Positions 5,247 to 5,505 of a DNA stretch of 5,505 nt are shown here, piece after piece. The position numbers and the translations under genes were made by a program. The notes under the pieces are model-generated. The model did no database searches and was not told the DNA's origin. It was given only the letters and a program-made list of their open reading frames with translations. The DNA is from Spirochaetaceae bacterium (lineage in GTDB: Bacteria > Spirochaetota > Spirochaetia > Treponematales > Treponemataceae), in assembly GCA_031271875.1 (NCBI GenBank), contig JAISVD010000088.1, positions 1-5,505 of the forward strand, given 5' to 3'. Each line of letters begins with the position of its first letter. Position 1 is the stretch's first letter.

Positions 5247-5390
5247 ATGATACACAAAAACAGATAAAAATATACAGGTATACCCGTGTTTCCAGGGCTT
5301 CTATCTTTTTTGCCCGGCTTCTTGTCCAGCTCTGTCCCCAACAGGATATACCTACAATGCCTAAGAATGACATAACCAGATTATGCCCGC
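5224..5390. other. Noncoding gap between transposase end and FIST remnant
   Basis: I see no convincing gene here. A minus-strand open frame of 77 codons spans 5209-5442 but reads through the transposase end in another frame and has no ribosome binding site or recognisable motif. The stretch holds a small hairpin (CATAA at 5371-5375, TTATG at 5381-5385), the palindrome GGTATACC (5277-5284) and one copy of AGCTCTGTCCCCA (5328-5340) that is also found at 5004-5016. It is probably the 3' flank of the mobile element or decayed coding DNA. Confidence 0.45.
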
Positions 5391-5505
5391 TCAATTTCTC
5401 CTGCATACTTGTACCAGGTAATACGCCCCACAATACTCCCACTCCTCAGCACGTCTTACTAACCCGGCCTTTACCGCATTCTCATCTATGTATTCATTCA
5501 CCCGA
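5391..5505 (-). mobile_element. C-terminal end of an IS200-like / REP-associated Y1 transposase
   Basis: On the minus strand, the frame is open from the right window edge to the TGA at 5391-5393 and gives 37 residues. It contains EYIDENAVKAGLV and RRAEEWEYCGAYYLVQ, the well-known end of the Y1_Tnp/RAYT family (usual form YIxxNPVKAGLVxxPExWxYSS). These single-strand transposases cut and join DNA with a catalytic tyrosine and an HUH motif, both in the part outside the window. The usual NPVKAG reads NAVKAG here. The element cannot be called intact or broken from this fragment. It explains why the neighbouring minus-strand genes look rearranged, although no element end is identified. Confidence 0.8.

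Noticed and set aside
5209..5442. Minus-strand open frame of 77 codons overlapping the transposase end
   Set aside because: It overlaps the recognisable transposase C-terminus in another frame, and its sequence shows no known motif.
1..5505. CRISPR array, tRNA or rRNA
   Set aside because: No regularly spaced repeats, cloverleaf-like sequence or conserved rRNA segment was seen on reading both strands by eye.

Overview
The window looks like a chromosomal segment from a spirochaete, most likely a Treponema relative with a base composition near 50% GC by eye. The clues are a V-type (not F-type) ATP synthase gene at the left edge, a map-htrA pair directly behind a J-domain gene (an order I recall from treponemes but could not check), and an HtrA protein with a spirochaete-like signal peptide. 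The genus is an inference.

Positions 1-4421 are a dense run of plus-strand genes: the 3' part of V-type ATPase subunit D, a UspA-like protein, a small flavodoxin-fold-like protein of unknown function, a J-domain/TPR co-chaperone, type I methionine aminopeptidase (map), and a two-PDZ HtrA protease. The first five genes are separated by at most 20 bases or overlap, so they can be read as one transcript. htrA follows after an 84-base AT-rich gap that holds no terminator I can see. Apart from the ATPase subunit, the theme is stress and protein quality control: stress protein, Hsp70 co-chaperone, N-terminal methionine removal and envelope protease. A strong, almost perfectly palindromic terminator at 4454-4490 closes this block.

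Positions 4491-5505 are different: an accessory, decaying segment read from the minus strand toward the terminator. From right to left it holds the C-terminal end of an IS200-like/REP-associated (Y1) transposase cut by the window edge, about 220 bases of noncoding DNA with a possible promoter and a tandem 8-mer, a frameshifted N-terminal remnant of a FIST sensory-domain gene, and a RelB-like ribbon-helix-helix antitoxin gene that overlaps the start of a RelE-like toxin gene. The toxin keeps only about its first 23 recognisable residues. The antitoxin lacks a visible ribosome binding site and starts about 45 bases past the stop that ends the FIST remnant, in the same reading frame, as expected if rearrangement joined two broken genes.

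I see no CRISPR array, rRNA, tRNA or clear new defence system. The most interesting material is the FIST/antitoxin/toxin graveyard next to the transposase, the unassigned flavodoxin-like gene, and the J-domain/TPR protein.
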